From: Alphaproteobacteria bacterium
GTDB taxonomy: Bacteria; Pseudomonadota; Alphaproteobacteria; Rhizobiales; Rhizobiaceae
NCBI GenBank assembly: GCA_024742485.1
Contig: JANSYK010000002.1
Location: forward strand, 744,001-808,000
Length of the DNA stretch: 64,000 nucleotides
Direction: 5' to 3'
How positions within the stretch are numbered: position 1 is the stretch's first letter; each line of letters opens with the position of its first letter. Below, piece after piece: positions 53,933-62,520 of this stretch. A program made the position numbers and the translations under genes. Under the pieces are notes generated by a model. It was given only the letters and a program-made list of their open reading frames with translations. It was not told where the DNA came from and did not search any database.

Positions 53933-54589
53933 ATGCTGCTTGCCTTGCACGATGTCAGGAAATCCTATTTTACCGAAGAAGGACCGGTCGATGTGCTCAA
54001 GGGTGTGTCGCTGGAGCTTGATGCCGGACAGCGTCTGGCGCTGACCGGTGAATCCGGCTCGGGCAAGAGCACATTGCTGCATCTGGTTGCCGGGCTTGAC
54101 ACACCCGATACCGGTGAAATCATCGTTGGCGGGCATGACATCACCGCGATGGATGACGGGCATCTGGCGGCCCTTCGGCGCACGACGATTGGGCTGGTGT
54201 TCCAGCAGTTCAACCTCATTCCGTCGCTGACCGTGGAGCAGAATCTTGCCTTTCATGCCCGGCTTGCCGGACGACTCGATGCCGACTGGAATGCCGATCT
54301 GACGGAGCGGCTGGGACTGTCCGACTGCCTGTCCCGCTATCCCGAACAATTGTCGGGCGGCCAGCAGCAGCGCGTGGCAATCGGTCGGACGCTGGCGGCG
54401 CGGCCGGCGCTGATCCTGGCGGATGAGCCGACCGGCAATCTCGATGAGGACACCAGCGATGCGGTGATTGCGCTGATGCTGCAGCTTGTAGCCGATGTCG
54501 ACGCCGGTTTCATTCTTGTCACCCATTCGACCCGCCTGGCGGGCCTGCTGGACCGGCGGTTGCATCTGTCGCACGGGTTGCTGCAATGA
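53933..54589 (+). CDS. ABC transporter ATP-binding protein, LolD-like (module B)
   Basis: ATG 53933 starts the conserved fold (LALHDVRKSYFTEEGPVDVLKGVSLELDAGQ), giving 218 residues. Walker A is GESGSGKST, Q-loop is GLVFQQFNLIPSLT, signature QLSGGQQQRVAIGRTLA, Walker B LILADEPTGNLD and the switch His in VTHST. LolD/MacB-type ATPases power FtsX-fold permeases that move lipids or envelope proteins. The permease starts ten bases after its stop and the AttH-like gene overlaps the permease end, so the three form one operon. Confidence 0.9.
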   Translation: MLLALHDVRKSYFTEEGPVDVLKGVSLELDAGQRLALTGESGSGKSTLLHLVAGLDTPDTGEIIVGGHDITAMDDGHLAALRRTTIGLVFQQFNLIPSLTVEQNLAFHARLAGRLDADWNADLTERLGLSDCLSRYPEQLSGGQQQRVAIGRTLAARPALILADEPTGNLDEDTSDAVIALMLQLVADVDAGFILVTHSTRLAGLLDRRLHLSHGLLQ

Positions 54590-54599
54590 GGATGTGGTG

Positions 54600-57002
54600 A
54601 TGATCGGAGCCGGCCTGTCAGCCCTGTTGTCGCATTGGCGCAGCAAGCCGCTGCAATTGGCAACGCTGATTGTCGGCCTGGCATTGGCGACCGGCCTCTG
54701 GACCGGTGTTCAGGCGATCAACAGCGAAGCCCGATCGAGCTATGACCGGGCGGCAGCGGTGCTTGGACAGGACACGCTGGCACGGCTGCAATCGGCGTCT
54801 GGTGGGCCGATCGCCCCGGAACATTTCGTGGCATTGCGACGCGCCGGCTGGCTGGTCTCGCCTCTGGTTGACGGCCCATTGCGGCTGGGACGGATTCGCG
54901 CGCGCGTGCGCGGCATCGACATCTTCACACTGCCGCGAGAGGCAACGCCGTTCGAGGTGTCGGGCGAGACCGGTTTTGCGGCTTTTACCGGGGACGACGA
55001 ACTGGTGCTGGCCCATCCCGACACAGCGGCAAGGCTCACCGGGTCCGAACTCAATCTACGCGCCGCGCCACAGGTTGCACCGGGTGATCTGGTCACCGAT
55101 ATCGCCACCGCCTGGCGCCTGTTGGATCGGCAGGATTTCGATTCTCTGCTGTTGGCTGCAGAGCAACCGGCCGGGTTGGTACCGCTTGCCGTCCTCGCGC
55201 CCGAACTCGCGCGCATCGACCCCGATCCGCAGGGCGACATCGCGCGTTTGACGGACAGTTTCCATCTCAATCTGACGGCCTTTGGCTTTCTGTCTTTTGC
55301 CGTTGGTCTCTTCATCGTGCACGCGACAATCGGTCTGGCCTTCGAGCAGCGCCGCACGATGATCCGCACGCTGCGGGCGCTCGGCCTTCCGAACCGTGCG
55401 GTTGTCGCGCTGCTCCTGACCGAGACACTGGTGCTGGCGCTGGTGGCCGGGCTGTTTGGCGTGGCGCTCGGATATGGCATTGCCGCGCTGTTGCTGCCGG
55501 ATGTGGCGGCAACGCTTCAGGGGCTGTACGGCGCCTCCGTCGCCGGCTCGCTGACTCTGCGGCCTGACTGGGTCCTGGCCGGCATCGCAATGGCCTTTGG
55601 CGGCGCATTGCTGGCGGTGTGCCAGGGGTTGTGGCGCATAGCCCGCATGCCGCTGCTGGCGCCGGCCCACCCACGGGCCTGGGCCATTGCCAGCCTGAAG
55701 ACCCAGCGTTGGGCGAGCCTTGCCGGCGCTGTTTTGCTGGTGCTTGCCCTTGCGACCGGCTGGCGCGGCGGCGGCCTTGTCATGGGCTTTGCGACCCTTG
55801 GCGCCCTTTTGCTTGGTGCCGCGCTGCTGCTGCCGGCATTGCTGATTGCAGCTCTGCAATTTGGCGGGCGCACGGCACGCTCTGCCATGGCCGAATGGGT
55901 TTGGGCCGACATGCGCCAGCAGGTGCCCGGCCTGTCACTGGCGCTGATGGCGCTGATGCTGGCGCTTGCGACAACTATCGGCGTCAGCACCATGGTCAAC
56001 TCGTTCCGCGCGACATTTACGGGTTGGCTGGACCAGCGCCTGGCCTCCGAACTGTATGTGACGGCCCAAAATGAATCCCAGGCCGCAGAGCTGCGTGCCT
56101 TTCTGGGTGAGCGGGCACAGGCCGTGTTGCCCATTCGCACCGCCGAAATCGAAATCGGCGGACAGCCGGTTTTCCTCTACGGCATTGTCGATCACCCCAC
56201 CTATCGGGAGAACTGGCCGCTGCTCGAAGGCGTGGACGACGTTTGGGATCGGTTGGCGGCGGGAGAGGGCGTGCTGGTCAATGAACAGTTCTTCCGCCGT
56301 GGCGTTTACCGACTTGGAGACCGGCTGACGCTTGTGCCTGGCTGGAGCGACGACATTATCGGTGTCTATTCCGACTACGGCAATCCGACCGGTCAGGCGA
56401 TCGTCGATCATGACCGGCTGGTGGCGGCCTTTCCGGACACCCCCAGACTGCGTCATGCCGTGCGCATCGCACCGCAACAGGCAACGGCGCTCAGCGAAGC
56501 GCTGGTCAACACATTTGGTCTTCCTCCTGGTAATATCCTCAACCAGGCCGAGGTAAAGCAGTTTTCACTAGGAGTATTCGACCGGACCTTTCTGGTAACC
56601 GGTGCCCTCAACACGCTGACCCTGGGCGTTGCCGGATTTGCCATTCTGGCCAATCTGTTGACGCTGTCGGCCATGCGCCTGTCACAGGTTGCGCCGGTCT
56701 GGGCAGTCGGAACGACGCGCGCCGGGCTGGCCTGGCTGGAGATGCTGCGGACATTGGCATTGGCAAGCCTGACCTGGCTGGTGGCGCTTCCCGTCGGCCT
56801 GCTGCTGGCGTGGGTACTGCTCACAATCGTCAATGTCGAGGCGTTCGGCTGGCGGCTGCCAATGTTCGTCTTCCCGGCAGACTGGTTTCGACTGCTGGCG
56901 CTGGCCCTCCTGGCTGCAGGCCTGGCGGCTGTCATTCCGGTCTGGCGTCTGGCGCGTACGCGGCCGGCAAGTTTCCTGAAGGTTTTCGTCCATGAGCGCT
57001 AG
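54600..57002 (+). CDS. FtsX-type ABC permease with two FtsX domains (module B)
   Basis: An 800-residue permease starting at ATG 54600 with GAGG upstream (55 bases of an earlier in-frame start overlap the ATPase). One N-terminal helix (about 17-35), a periplasmic region, then a first FtsX core near 225-345, further membrane segments around 375-425, a second periplasmic region (about 470-620) and a final FtsX core (about 665-790). It is about double the size of the module A permease, so a single chain may replace a dimer. Its end overlaps the AttH-like gene by 11 bases. Confidence 0.86.
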   Translation: MIGAGLSALLSHWRSKPLQLATLIVGLALATGLWTGVQAINSEARSSYDRAAAVLGQDTLARLQSASGGPIAPEHFVALRRAGWLVSPLVDGPLRLGRIRARVRGIDIFTLPREATPFEVSGETGFAAFTGDDELVLAHPDTAARLTGSELNLRAAPQVAPGDLVTDIATAWRLLDRQDFDSLLLAAEQPAGLVPLAVLAPELARIDPDPQGDIARLTDSFHLNLTAFGFLSFAVGLFIVHATIGLAFEQRRTMIRTLRALGLPNRAVVALLLTETLVLALVAGLFGVALGYGIAALLLPDVAATLQGLYGASVAGSLTLRPDWVLAGIAMAFGGALLAVCQGLWRIARMPLLAPAHPRAWAIASLKTQRWASLAGAVLLVLALATGWRGGGLVMGFATLGALLLGAALLLPALLIAALQFGGRTARSAMAEWVWADMRQQVPGLSLALMALMLALATTIGVSTMVNSFRATFTGWLDQRLASELYVTAQNESQAAELRAFLGERAQAVLPIRTAEIEIGGQPVFLYGIVDHPTYRENWPLLEGVDDVWDRLAAGEGVLVNEQFFRRGVYRLGDRLTLVPGWSDDIIGVYSDYGNPTGQAIVDHDRLVAAFPDTPRLRHAVRIAPQQATALSEALVNTFGLPPGNILNQAEVKQFSLGVFDRTFLVTGALNTLTLGVAGFAILANLLTLSAMRLSQVAPVWAVGTTRAGLAWLEMLRTLALASLTWLVALPVGLLLAWVLLTIVNVEAFGWRLPMFVFPADWFRLLALALLAAGLAAVIPVWRLARTRPASFLKVFVHER

Positions 57003-58068
57003 GGTTGGGACACATTCATATTTTGCAGGTCTGTTCATCCTGATTGCGACCGGCGCACTGGCACAGGGCTTTGCCGGACTGGGAACGGACAGTGAGGGGT
57101 TTGCGGTGCCGGAGCGCGGGCGGGTCCTGACCTTTCCGGATGATCATGGTCCCCATCCCGATTACCGTATCGAATGGTGGTACCTGACGGCCAATCTCCA
57201 GGACGCGAAGGGCACGCCCTATGGTCTGCAATGGACCCTCTTTCGTGCCGCAACGAAGCCGGAGCCGGCCGAAGGCTGGTCGGCCAGCCAGACCTATATG
57301 GGCCATGCCGGACTGACGACAGCGGACCGTCATTACGCGACCGAGCGCTTTGCCCGCGGCGGCATTGGCCAGGCCGGCGTGACGGCGCGCCCCTTTGCCG
57401 CCTGGATCGACGACTGGCAGATGACCGGAAAAGCTGCACCGGGCGAAGATGAACTGTCCGCGCTGCAGGTGACAGCAAGGGGGATTGATTTTTCCTATGA
57501 CATTGAACTGACGGCATCGGGACCGTTGGTTCTGCATGGCGAGCGCGGCTATTCGGTCAAATCGGGCTCGGGCCAGGCGAGCTACTATTACTCGCAGCCC
57601 TTTTACAGCCTCACCGGCACAATCACCTTGCCCTCCGGCCCGGTGGACGTCAGTGGTCAGGCCTGGCTCGACCGCGAATGGTCATCGCAGCCGCTCGATG
57701 CGGACCAGACCGGCTGGGACTGGTTGTCGATACATTTTGATGACGGCGCGAAACTGATGGGATTCCGGCTGCGCAGCCGCAGCTCAGCTTTTTTCAGTTC
57801 GGCCACGTGGATCGCGCCGGATGGGCAGACGACCGCCTATGGTGATGGTACGTTGATGATGATACCGGAGGAAACGCACCGGGTCTTGGAGCGTGACATC
57901 CCGGTAAAGTGGCGGCTACGGCTTGCCGAACGTGATCTCGACATCACCGTGACCGCCCTCAATCCCGACAGCTGGATGAAAACGCTAGTGCCCTATTGGG
58001 AAGGGCCGGTCAGGGCCGAGGGCAGCCACCCCGGAAGCGGCTATCTGGAAATGACCGGCTACGAGTAA
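56992..58068 (+). CDS. Exported AttH/CrtC-like lipocalin protein (module B)
   Basis: A 358-residue protein with a signal peptide (about 1-24, ending GALAQG). The AttH/CrtC hallmarks are DYRIEWWYLTANL near residue 62, GLQWTLFRAATKP, GQAWLDREWSSQPLDADQTGWDWLSIHFDDGAKLMGFRLR and the closing EGSHPGSGYLEMTGYE. It is likely a periplasmic lipid- or carotenoid-binding protein working with the ABC transporter encoded upstream. Its ATG overlaps the permease stop by 11 bases. It is a paralogue of the gene at 36857, which lacks a visible signal peptide. Confidence 0.82.
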   Translation: MSARVGTHSYFAGLFILIATGALAQGFAGLGTDSEGFAVPERGRVLTFPDDHGPHPDYRIEWWYLTANLQDAKGTPYGLQWTLFRAATKPEPAEGWSASQTYMGHAGLTTADRHYATERFARGGIGQAGVTARPFAAWIDDWQMTGKAAPGEDELSALQVTARGIDFSYDIELTASGPLVLHGERGYSVKSGSGQASYYYSQPFYSLTGTITLPSGPVDVSGQAWLDREWSSQPLDADQTGWDWLSIHFDDGAKLMGFRLRSRSSAFFSSATWIAPDGQTTAYGDGTLMMIPEETHRVLERDIPVKWRLRLAERDLDITVTALNPDSWMKTLVPYWEGPVRAEGSHPGSGYLEMTGYE

Positions 58069-58073
58069 CAACG

Positions 58074-58091
58074 CGCCGGCAATATCCGGCG
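58074..58091 (+). terminator. Short hairpin after module B
   Basis: CGCCGG (58074-58079), loop CAATAT, CCGGCG (58086-58091), five bases after the AttH-like stop codon. No U-run is visible. Between here and the MITE copy at 58247 I see no gene. Confidence 0.35.
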
Positions 58092-58246
58092 GCCTACGGA
58101 CTGCGAGGATCAATACCGCCTGCCTGGCCTTTGGTGTCATCCATTCGGGAACGTCACGGCAAATCCGAACGATGACAGGTGCCACTTGACCTCAACCTCG
58201 ATTGAGGTGCTATCGGTGTTGCGTTCAAACAGTTTCAAGGGATGTT

Positions 58247-58550
58247 TCAGAGCGACGGGCGCTTAAATTGGATCATTTGATGGCGGGAAATCGGTTCATT
58301 CGGCAAGGCGCGTCGCGCAGCGCGATGCAGAGCATCGGGCAAGCGACGCAACACAGTCGATGAGCCGATTTACCCCACCCCAGAGAGGGAGAAGACATTG
58401 GAAACCGGTAGAAGCATGGGCCGCTCGTTTTGCCCCCTGCCGTCGTTGAACCGGCCCTGTGGTGGAGGAACACCACGGCGGCCGGTTCGCCTAGGCAGAC
58501 GACAAAAAATGAGCGATCAAATGAACCAATTTAAGCGCCCGTCGCTCTAA
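58247..58550. mobile_element. MITE-like element, copy 2 (304 bp), inverted relative to copy 1
   Basis: Its 34-bp terminal repeats (58247-58280 and 58517-58550) start TCAGAGCG and TTAGAGCG and differ at two positions. The core, read on the plus strand, is the reverse complement of copy 1 at 15573-15977 with scattered base changes. The shared hairpin is 58448-58488. Small reading frames inside it are artefacts. It ends ...GCTCTAA, and the A of that TAA is the first base of the methyltransferase ATG at 58550. Confidence 0.85.
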
Positions 58551-59191
58551 TGGACGCTGATTTCTGGCATGAGCGGTGGAAGGCCAATCAGATCAACTTT
58601 CATGAAGGCAAGGCCAATGCCCTGCTCGTCGCCCATTTCGATGCGCTCGCCCTTTCGAGAGGCGCTCGCGTGTTTGTGCCGCTGTGCGGCAAGACGCGCG
58701 ATATTGCCTGGTTGTTGGCGAAAGGCCATCGGGTCGCCGGCGCCGAGTTGAGCCAGACGGCAATCGATCAATTGTTCACTGAACTGGACGTGGAACCGAC
58801 CCTCACAAACGAGGGTAAGATGATCCGCTATTCGGCGCCGGACCTCGACATCCATGTCGGTGATATCTTCGATCTGACGGTGGACCTGCTCGGGCCGGTC
58901 GATGCGATTGTGGACCGGGCTGCACTTGTGGCTTTGCCCGATGAGATGCGCAAGAACTACGCTCGTCATCTGATTGAAATAGCGGCGCACGCGAAGCAAT
59001 TGGTGATCACGTTTGAGTATGATCAGTCGCAGATGGCCGGACCGCCCTTTTGTGTTACCGATGACGAAATACGCCGACTTTATGCCGCAGCGTATGAATT
59101 GACCCATCTCACACGTGTCGAGGTTCCTGGCGGCTTGAAGGGCAAGGTGTCAGCAACCGAGAGCGCCTGGTTTCTCGATGCTCCCCGTTAG
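58550..59191 (+). CDS. tpm: Thiopurine S-methyltransferase-like protein
   Basis: A 213-residue SAM-dependent methyltransferase of the bacterial TPMT family: DFWHERWKANQINFHEGKAN at the start, VPLCGKTRDIAWLLAKGHRVAGAELSQTAIDQLF (SAM motif I region), GDIFDL, and VDAIVDRAALVALP. Bacterial TPMTs methylate selenium or tellurium species or thiopurines. The ATG's A comes from the terminal repeat of MITE copy 2, and the last bases of the element occupy the RBS position (GGGCGC ... no clear SD), so the gene either lost its native leader or uses one from the element. Confidence 0.88.
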   Translation: MDADFWHERWKANQINFHEGKANALLVAHFDALALSRGARVFVPLCGKTRDIAWLLAKGHRVAGAELSQTAIDQLFTELDVEPTLTNEGKMIRYSAPDLDIHVGDIFDLTVDLLGPVDAIVDRAALVALPDEMRKNYARHLIEIAAHAKQLVITFEYDQSQMAGPPFCVTDDEIRRLYAAAYELTHLTRVEVPGGLKGKVSATESAWFLDAPR

Positions 59192-59314
59192 GCTGAAGAT
59201 CGGCATCTGGGGATGCTCAATCGCCCTGTACAGGATTATTGCACGGGTCTGGTTCGAATTGTCTGGACGCTCATTGCGCCGAACCCTACGCTTTTCGCAA
59301 AAGGGGGAGCCACA

Positions 59315-60190
59315 ATGTCAGACATATCGGTAATCGGGCTGGGAAAAATGGGTGCTTCGCTCGCTGCAGCACTGATGGCAAGCGGCAGGTCGGTGACCGT
59401 ATGGAACCGGGCCGCCGAAAAGGCAGCGCCCTTGGTGGATGCAGGAGCGATTCTGGTATCCTCACCCGAGGAAGCAGTGGCCGCCAGCGACGCGACCATC
59501 GTCTGCATCAAGACTCACAAAACCACGACCGAAGTGCTGCGACCGATTGCGGAGCATCTGGATGGCAAGACGATCATTGATCTGTCGACCGGAGGCGCGG
59601 AAGAGGCCGTCGAACTGGTGGCGATGCTGACTGATGCTGGTGCGCTATGGCAAATCGGCATGATCAATGCCTACCCGTCCGGCATCGGCAAAGAGGAAAC
59701 TGCGATTCTTTGCGCCGGTCCGCCAGAGGTTTGGGGCCGATGGGGCGATGTGATCCGCACGCTGGGCGGCGCGTCGACGCATGTCGGTACCGAGCCGGCC
59801 GCGATCCCGGGACTGTTTGCCGCCATGTTCACGGCACGGCAGGGTTTCATGTTCGGACTCATCTATGGGGGTGCAGTTTGCAAGAGGGCCGGGTTGCCAT
59901 TGCAGGTCTTTGCCGATCAGGTTCCTGTCACGCTTGGCATGGCTGGCAACTACGCTGACCTCTTCACGCGCACGGTGCCCGCCGGCGATTATGATGATCC
60001 GGGCGCAACCACTGCGGTCTATCTGGCGGCTCTTGACGATGTCATGGCAACGTTCGAGGAAACCGGGACGACCGACGATTTTCCTCGTCTCATGCGCGAC
60101 CTGGCCAAGCGCGGCGTGGACGAGGGCTATGCCAAGAAGGAACTGACAGCCCTTGTCGAAATGTTGGCGGGCGACGCGTCTGAATCTTAG
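59315..60190 (+). CDS. NAD(P)-dependent imine-reductase-like oxidoreductase
   Basis: Start ATG 59315 with GGGGGAG seven bases upstream, giving 291 residues; an earlier in-frame start at 59213 lacks support. The N-terminal Rossmann fold is VIGLGKMGASLAAAL with VTVWNRAAEKAAPL, typical of the IRED/beta-hydroxyacid dehydrogenase superfamily, and the C-terminal helical dimer domain is present. The usual LSTGG motif appears as DLSTGGAEEAVELV. Imine reductases and 6-phosphogluconate-like dehydrogenases are hard to tell apart by eye. It is unlinked to the catabolic islands. Confidence 0.72.
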   Translation: MSDISVIGLGKMGASLAAALMASGRSVTVWNRAAEKAAPLVDAGAILVSSPEEAVAASDATIVCIKTHKTTTEVLRPIAEHLDGKTIIDLSTGGAEEAVELVAMLTDAGALWQIGMINAYPSGIGKEETAILCAGPPEVWGRWGDVIRTLGGASTHVGTEPAAIPGLFAAMFTARQGFMFGLIYGGAVCKRAGLPLQVFADQVPVTLGMAGNYADLFTRTVPAGDYDDPGATTAVYLAALDDVMATFEETGTTDDFPRLMRDLAKRGVDEGYAKKELTALVEMLAGDASES

Positions 60191-60323
60191 CCGGAAAACT
60201 ATCCCTTCAGCCACAATCTGGTGTGTCCGTCGTTGGTATAGCCGAAACGGTTAAGCGTTGAATCTCTGCGGCCAGGCGGATATTTTGCCTGGATATCGCA
60301 ACATGATCGGACTTGGTTTTGCT

Positions 60324-60350
60324 GGATTGCGGCGAAGGACGCTGCAATCC
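60324..60350. terminator. Hairpin in the leader of the CMD-family gene
   Basis: GGATTGC (60324-60330) pairs with GCAATCC (60344-60350), with inner GCG/CGC pairs and one mismatch. It lies 60 bases before the gene at 60411. It may be a terminator of the preceding transcript or an mRNA structure; no U-run follows. Confidence 0.3.
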
Positions 60351-60410
60351 CGCCGCGGAGCACTTGTCCCACCCGAACGGACAATTCAATGGAAAATCGA
60401 AAGGCCTCCC

Positions 60411-60797
60411 ATGACCAGTGATTCATCCCCAAGCCGCGCCCAGCGCGGTGCGCAAGTTGTCGACAAACTCAACGGCGGAAAGCCGCAAAAGGCGCTTGAA
60501 AACATGCGCGAAACATTTCCGTTCCTGGCCGAGGCAACGGAAAGCTATGCCCTCGGCGATGTCTGGTCGCGGACTGTGCTTGACGATCGGACTCGCCAGA
60601 TCGCTACTGTTGCCGCCTTTGCGGCGCTTGGCGTGACGGACTTCATGAAAATTCACGCAGGATACGCGCTCAATGTCGGGGTCAGTGAGGAGGAATTGAA
60701 AGAGGTGATCTATCTGACGACCGTTCATGCCGGATTTCCACGGGCAATCGCTGCTTCCGCCGCATTGTCGGAAGTCTTTACCGAGCGATCCGATTGA
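60411..60797 (+). CDS. Carboxymuconolactone decarboxylase (CMD/AhpD) family protein
   Basis: ATG 60411 gives 128 residues. The all-helical CMD fold is visible: ENMRETFPFLAEATESYALGDVWSRTVLDDRTRQIATVAAFAALG, then IHAGYALNVGVSEEELKEVIYLTTVHAGFPRAIAA with the conserved His. No CxxC pair is present, so an AhpD-type peroxidase function is unlikely; gamma-carboxymuconolactone decarboxylase or an uncharacterised relative is more plausible. It stands alone, convergent with the XRE regulator gene that ends at 60813. Confidence 0.78.
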   Translation: MTSDSSPSRAQRGAQVVDKLNGGKPQKALENMRETFPFLAEATESYALGDVWSRTVLDDRTRQIATVAAFAALGVTDFMKIHAGYALNVGVSEEELKEVIYLTTVHAGFPRAIAASAALSEVFTERSD

Positions 60798-60812
60798 AGT
60801 CCTATTCTGCTT

Positions 60813-61559
60813 CTAACCCATGGCGCGCAATGTCTGTTCCGTGATGGAATCCGCCGGAAAAAACAGTTCGATCTTCAGATCATCAAGGGTGAGATCGACG
60901 GGTGTGCCGAACTGGGCGACCGTGGAAAACAGCGAAAGCCTCAGATCACCGGCCCGGTAGATGGTCGGGATGATCGGACCGCGAACATCATCACCGCCGC
61001 CCGGAACAGCAGCCAGAATGCTTGCCGCCTCGTCCAGTTTCTCGACACCGCCCTGCGCGGCGCTTTCCGTGCGCAGCCGCTGCGCCGAATGATGGGCAAC
61101 TTCCGGCCAGTTCTCAATCACCGCCGGCATGGCATCGGATGTGATCAGCTCCAACAGGCTGGCGCCCGGGGAGACACCCAGCAGGCCGAAGAGTTTTTCC
61201 GCCGGCTCGTTCATCCGCACGATGGTCCAAAGCCGGTCCACCGCGAAGGCCGGATAGGGCGCGTGTTGCGTCAGCGTATGATCGAGGGCGGCGCGAATGG
61301 GCGCCATCTCCTCTTCATCCCAGCTGCGTCCGGGATACCGCACAGCATAACCGGCATGGGTCAGCAACTGGTTGCGGGTCTCAAGCGGCAGATTCAACGC
61401 ATCTCCCAGCCGTGCCACCATTTCGCGGCTGGGCTGCGCGCGTCCCGTTTCCAGAAAGGAGATATGGCGCGAGGAAACGTCAGCTTCCAGGGCCAGGTCA
61501 AGCTGGCTGAATCGGCGGGCTTTGCGCCAGGTTTTCAAGGCGTCCGGGAAATGGGTCAT
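60813..61559 (-). CDS. XRE-family regulator with MmyB-like ligand-binding domain
   Basis: ATG 61559 gives 248 residues. The N-terminal HTH (about 6-60; KTWRKARRFSQLDLALEADVSSRHISFLETGRAQPSREMVARLGDALNLP) is followed by an MmyB-type ligand-binding domain (about 85-245; PAFAVDRLWTIVRMNEPAEKLFG, GGGDDVRGPIIPTIYRAGDLRL). It is divergent from the membrane-protein pair at 61667, and the perfect palindrome TTACCT-GTG-AGGTAA lies in the shared promoter region 36 bases upstream of its start. Autoregulation and control of the pair are probable. Confidence 0.86.
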   Translation of the reverse strand: MTHFPDALKTWRKARRFSQLDLALEADVSSRHISFLETGRAQPSREMVARLGDALNLPLETRNQLLTHAGYAVRYPGRSWDEEEMAPIRAALDHTLTQHAPYPAFAVDRLWTIVRMNEPAEKLFGLLGVSPGASLLELITSDAMPAVIENWPEVAHHSAQRLRTESAAQGGVEKLDEAASILAAVPGGGDDVRGPIIPTIYRAGDLRLSLFSTVAQFGTPVDLTLDDLKIELFFPADSITEQTLRAMG

Positions 61560-61594
61560 GTCCGGATCATAACAACTTGCCGGGGTTCCGTCAG

Positions 61595-61609
61595 TTACCT
61601 GTGAGGTAA
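61595..61609. promoter_or_regulatory. 15-bp palindromic operator between XRE regulator and membrane-protein pair
   Basis: TTACCT (61595-61600), spacer GTG, AGGTAA (61604-61609), a perfect inverted repeat between divergent starts at 61559 and 61667. MmyB-domain XRE regulators commonly bind such sites in the intergenic region with the gene they control; the binding here is inference. Confidence 0.65.
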
Positions 61610-61666
61610 TTGTTTTCAAATCGGCTTTGCGCTCGGTTGGGACGAAACATCCCATGGAGCAAAAGC

Positions 61667-62110
61667 ATGACGCATGATTTTCACAAATTCTGGCTGAAAA
61701 TTACCGCCATCGTTGTCGGATCCTTCGGGCCGGTCTTCTTTCTGGGCACGATGGAACCCACAACCGAGCCGATCCGTTTTACAATCGATCTTCTGAGCTG
61801 GCCGGTCGATGGCCAGCAGACCTATGAGCACGCCGATACGCGGTTTCTGTCCGCGTTGACGGGCGGATTTCTGCTTGGCTGGGGCGTGATGATCTGGCGC
61901 CTGTCGGCGACTGTCTACGACGCAGCGCCCGAAGGTGTTCGCAAGGCGGTCCTGACAGGGATCCTTGCCTGGTTCTTTCTCGACAGTGCCGGATCGATCA
62001 CCTCCGGCAACGCTTCCAATGCCGGCTTCAACATCATCGTCCTGTTGATCGCCGTCGGCCCGCTTTGGTTTCCGGCACGCAACACCACGCAAATGGAGCA
62101 AGTCCAATGA
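61667..62110 (+). CDS. Small membrane protein, first of an XRE-controlled pair
   Basis: ATG 61667 has GGAG seven bases upstream (147 residues). About four hydrophobic segments are visible (roughly 9-25, 66-83, 94-111, 119-133), starting ITAIVVGSFGPVFFLGT; the sequence has no family that I recognise for certain. It is coupled to the next gene by a 4-base overlap (62107-62110), and both lie downstream of the palindrome at 61595-61609. Confidence 0.68.
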   Translation: MTHDFHKFWLKITAIVVGSFGPVFFLGTMEPTTEPIRFTIDLLSWPVDGQQTYEHADTRFLSALTGGFLLGWGVMIWRLSATVYDAAPEGVRKAVLTGILAWFFLDSAGSITSGNASNAGFNIIVLLIAVGPLWFPARNTTQMEQVQ

Positions 62111-62463
62111 CCATCCTTCGGACCCTTTGCATCGCACTCTTTGCAATCGTTGCGATCTATACTGTCATTGTTGTCGCCAATCATGGCGCAAATCTTTTGC
62201 CGGTCTACTTCGCCGATCTTTTCTCGGTCACCTGGACCGGGCAATTTGTTCTCGATTTCACCACCTATCTCGTGTTGTCAGCCCTTTGGGTGGCGTGGCG
62301 TCATCAGTTTTCAGCGTTCGGCATTGGTCTTGGCCTGCTGGCCGGGGTGGGTGGCATGCCGGTCTTTTCGATCTATCTGATCGTTGCGATCGGTGCTGCC
62401 CGCGGCGATGTGCGTGTACTGCTGCTGGGACCGGCAAGGGCCGGTGGCGACCCGTCCGGCTAG
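62107..62463 (+). CDS. Small membrane protein, second of the pair
   Basis: ATG 62107 overlaps the preceding stop; 118 residues. Three hydrophobic segments (about 5-25, 48-62 and 70-97: AFGIGLGLLAGVGGMPVFSIYLIVAIGAA) suggest a small inner-membrane protein. No family recognised. It is likely co-translated with its partner under the XRE regulator. Confidence 0.66.
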   Translation: MTILRTLCIALFAIVAIYTVIVVANHGANLLPVYFADLFSVTWTGQFVLDFTTYLVLSALWVAWRHQFSAFGIGLGLLAGVGGMPVFSIYLIVAIGAARGDVRVLLLGPARAGGDPSG

Positions 62464-62520
62464 GCCCATAGGCACATCTACCTAAAGAAGCAGCAGGTCT
62501 GACAATTCCCCGGAGCGCCA

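Noticed and set aside
60813-61559. Prophage or toxin-antitoxin interpretation of the XRE gene
   Set aside because: It has an MmyB-like ligand domain and no phage genes or toxin partner nearby.
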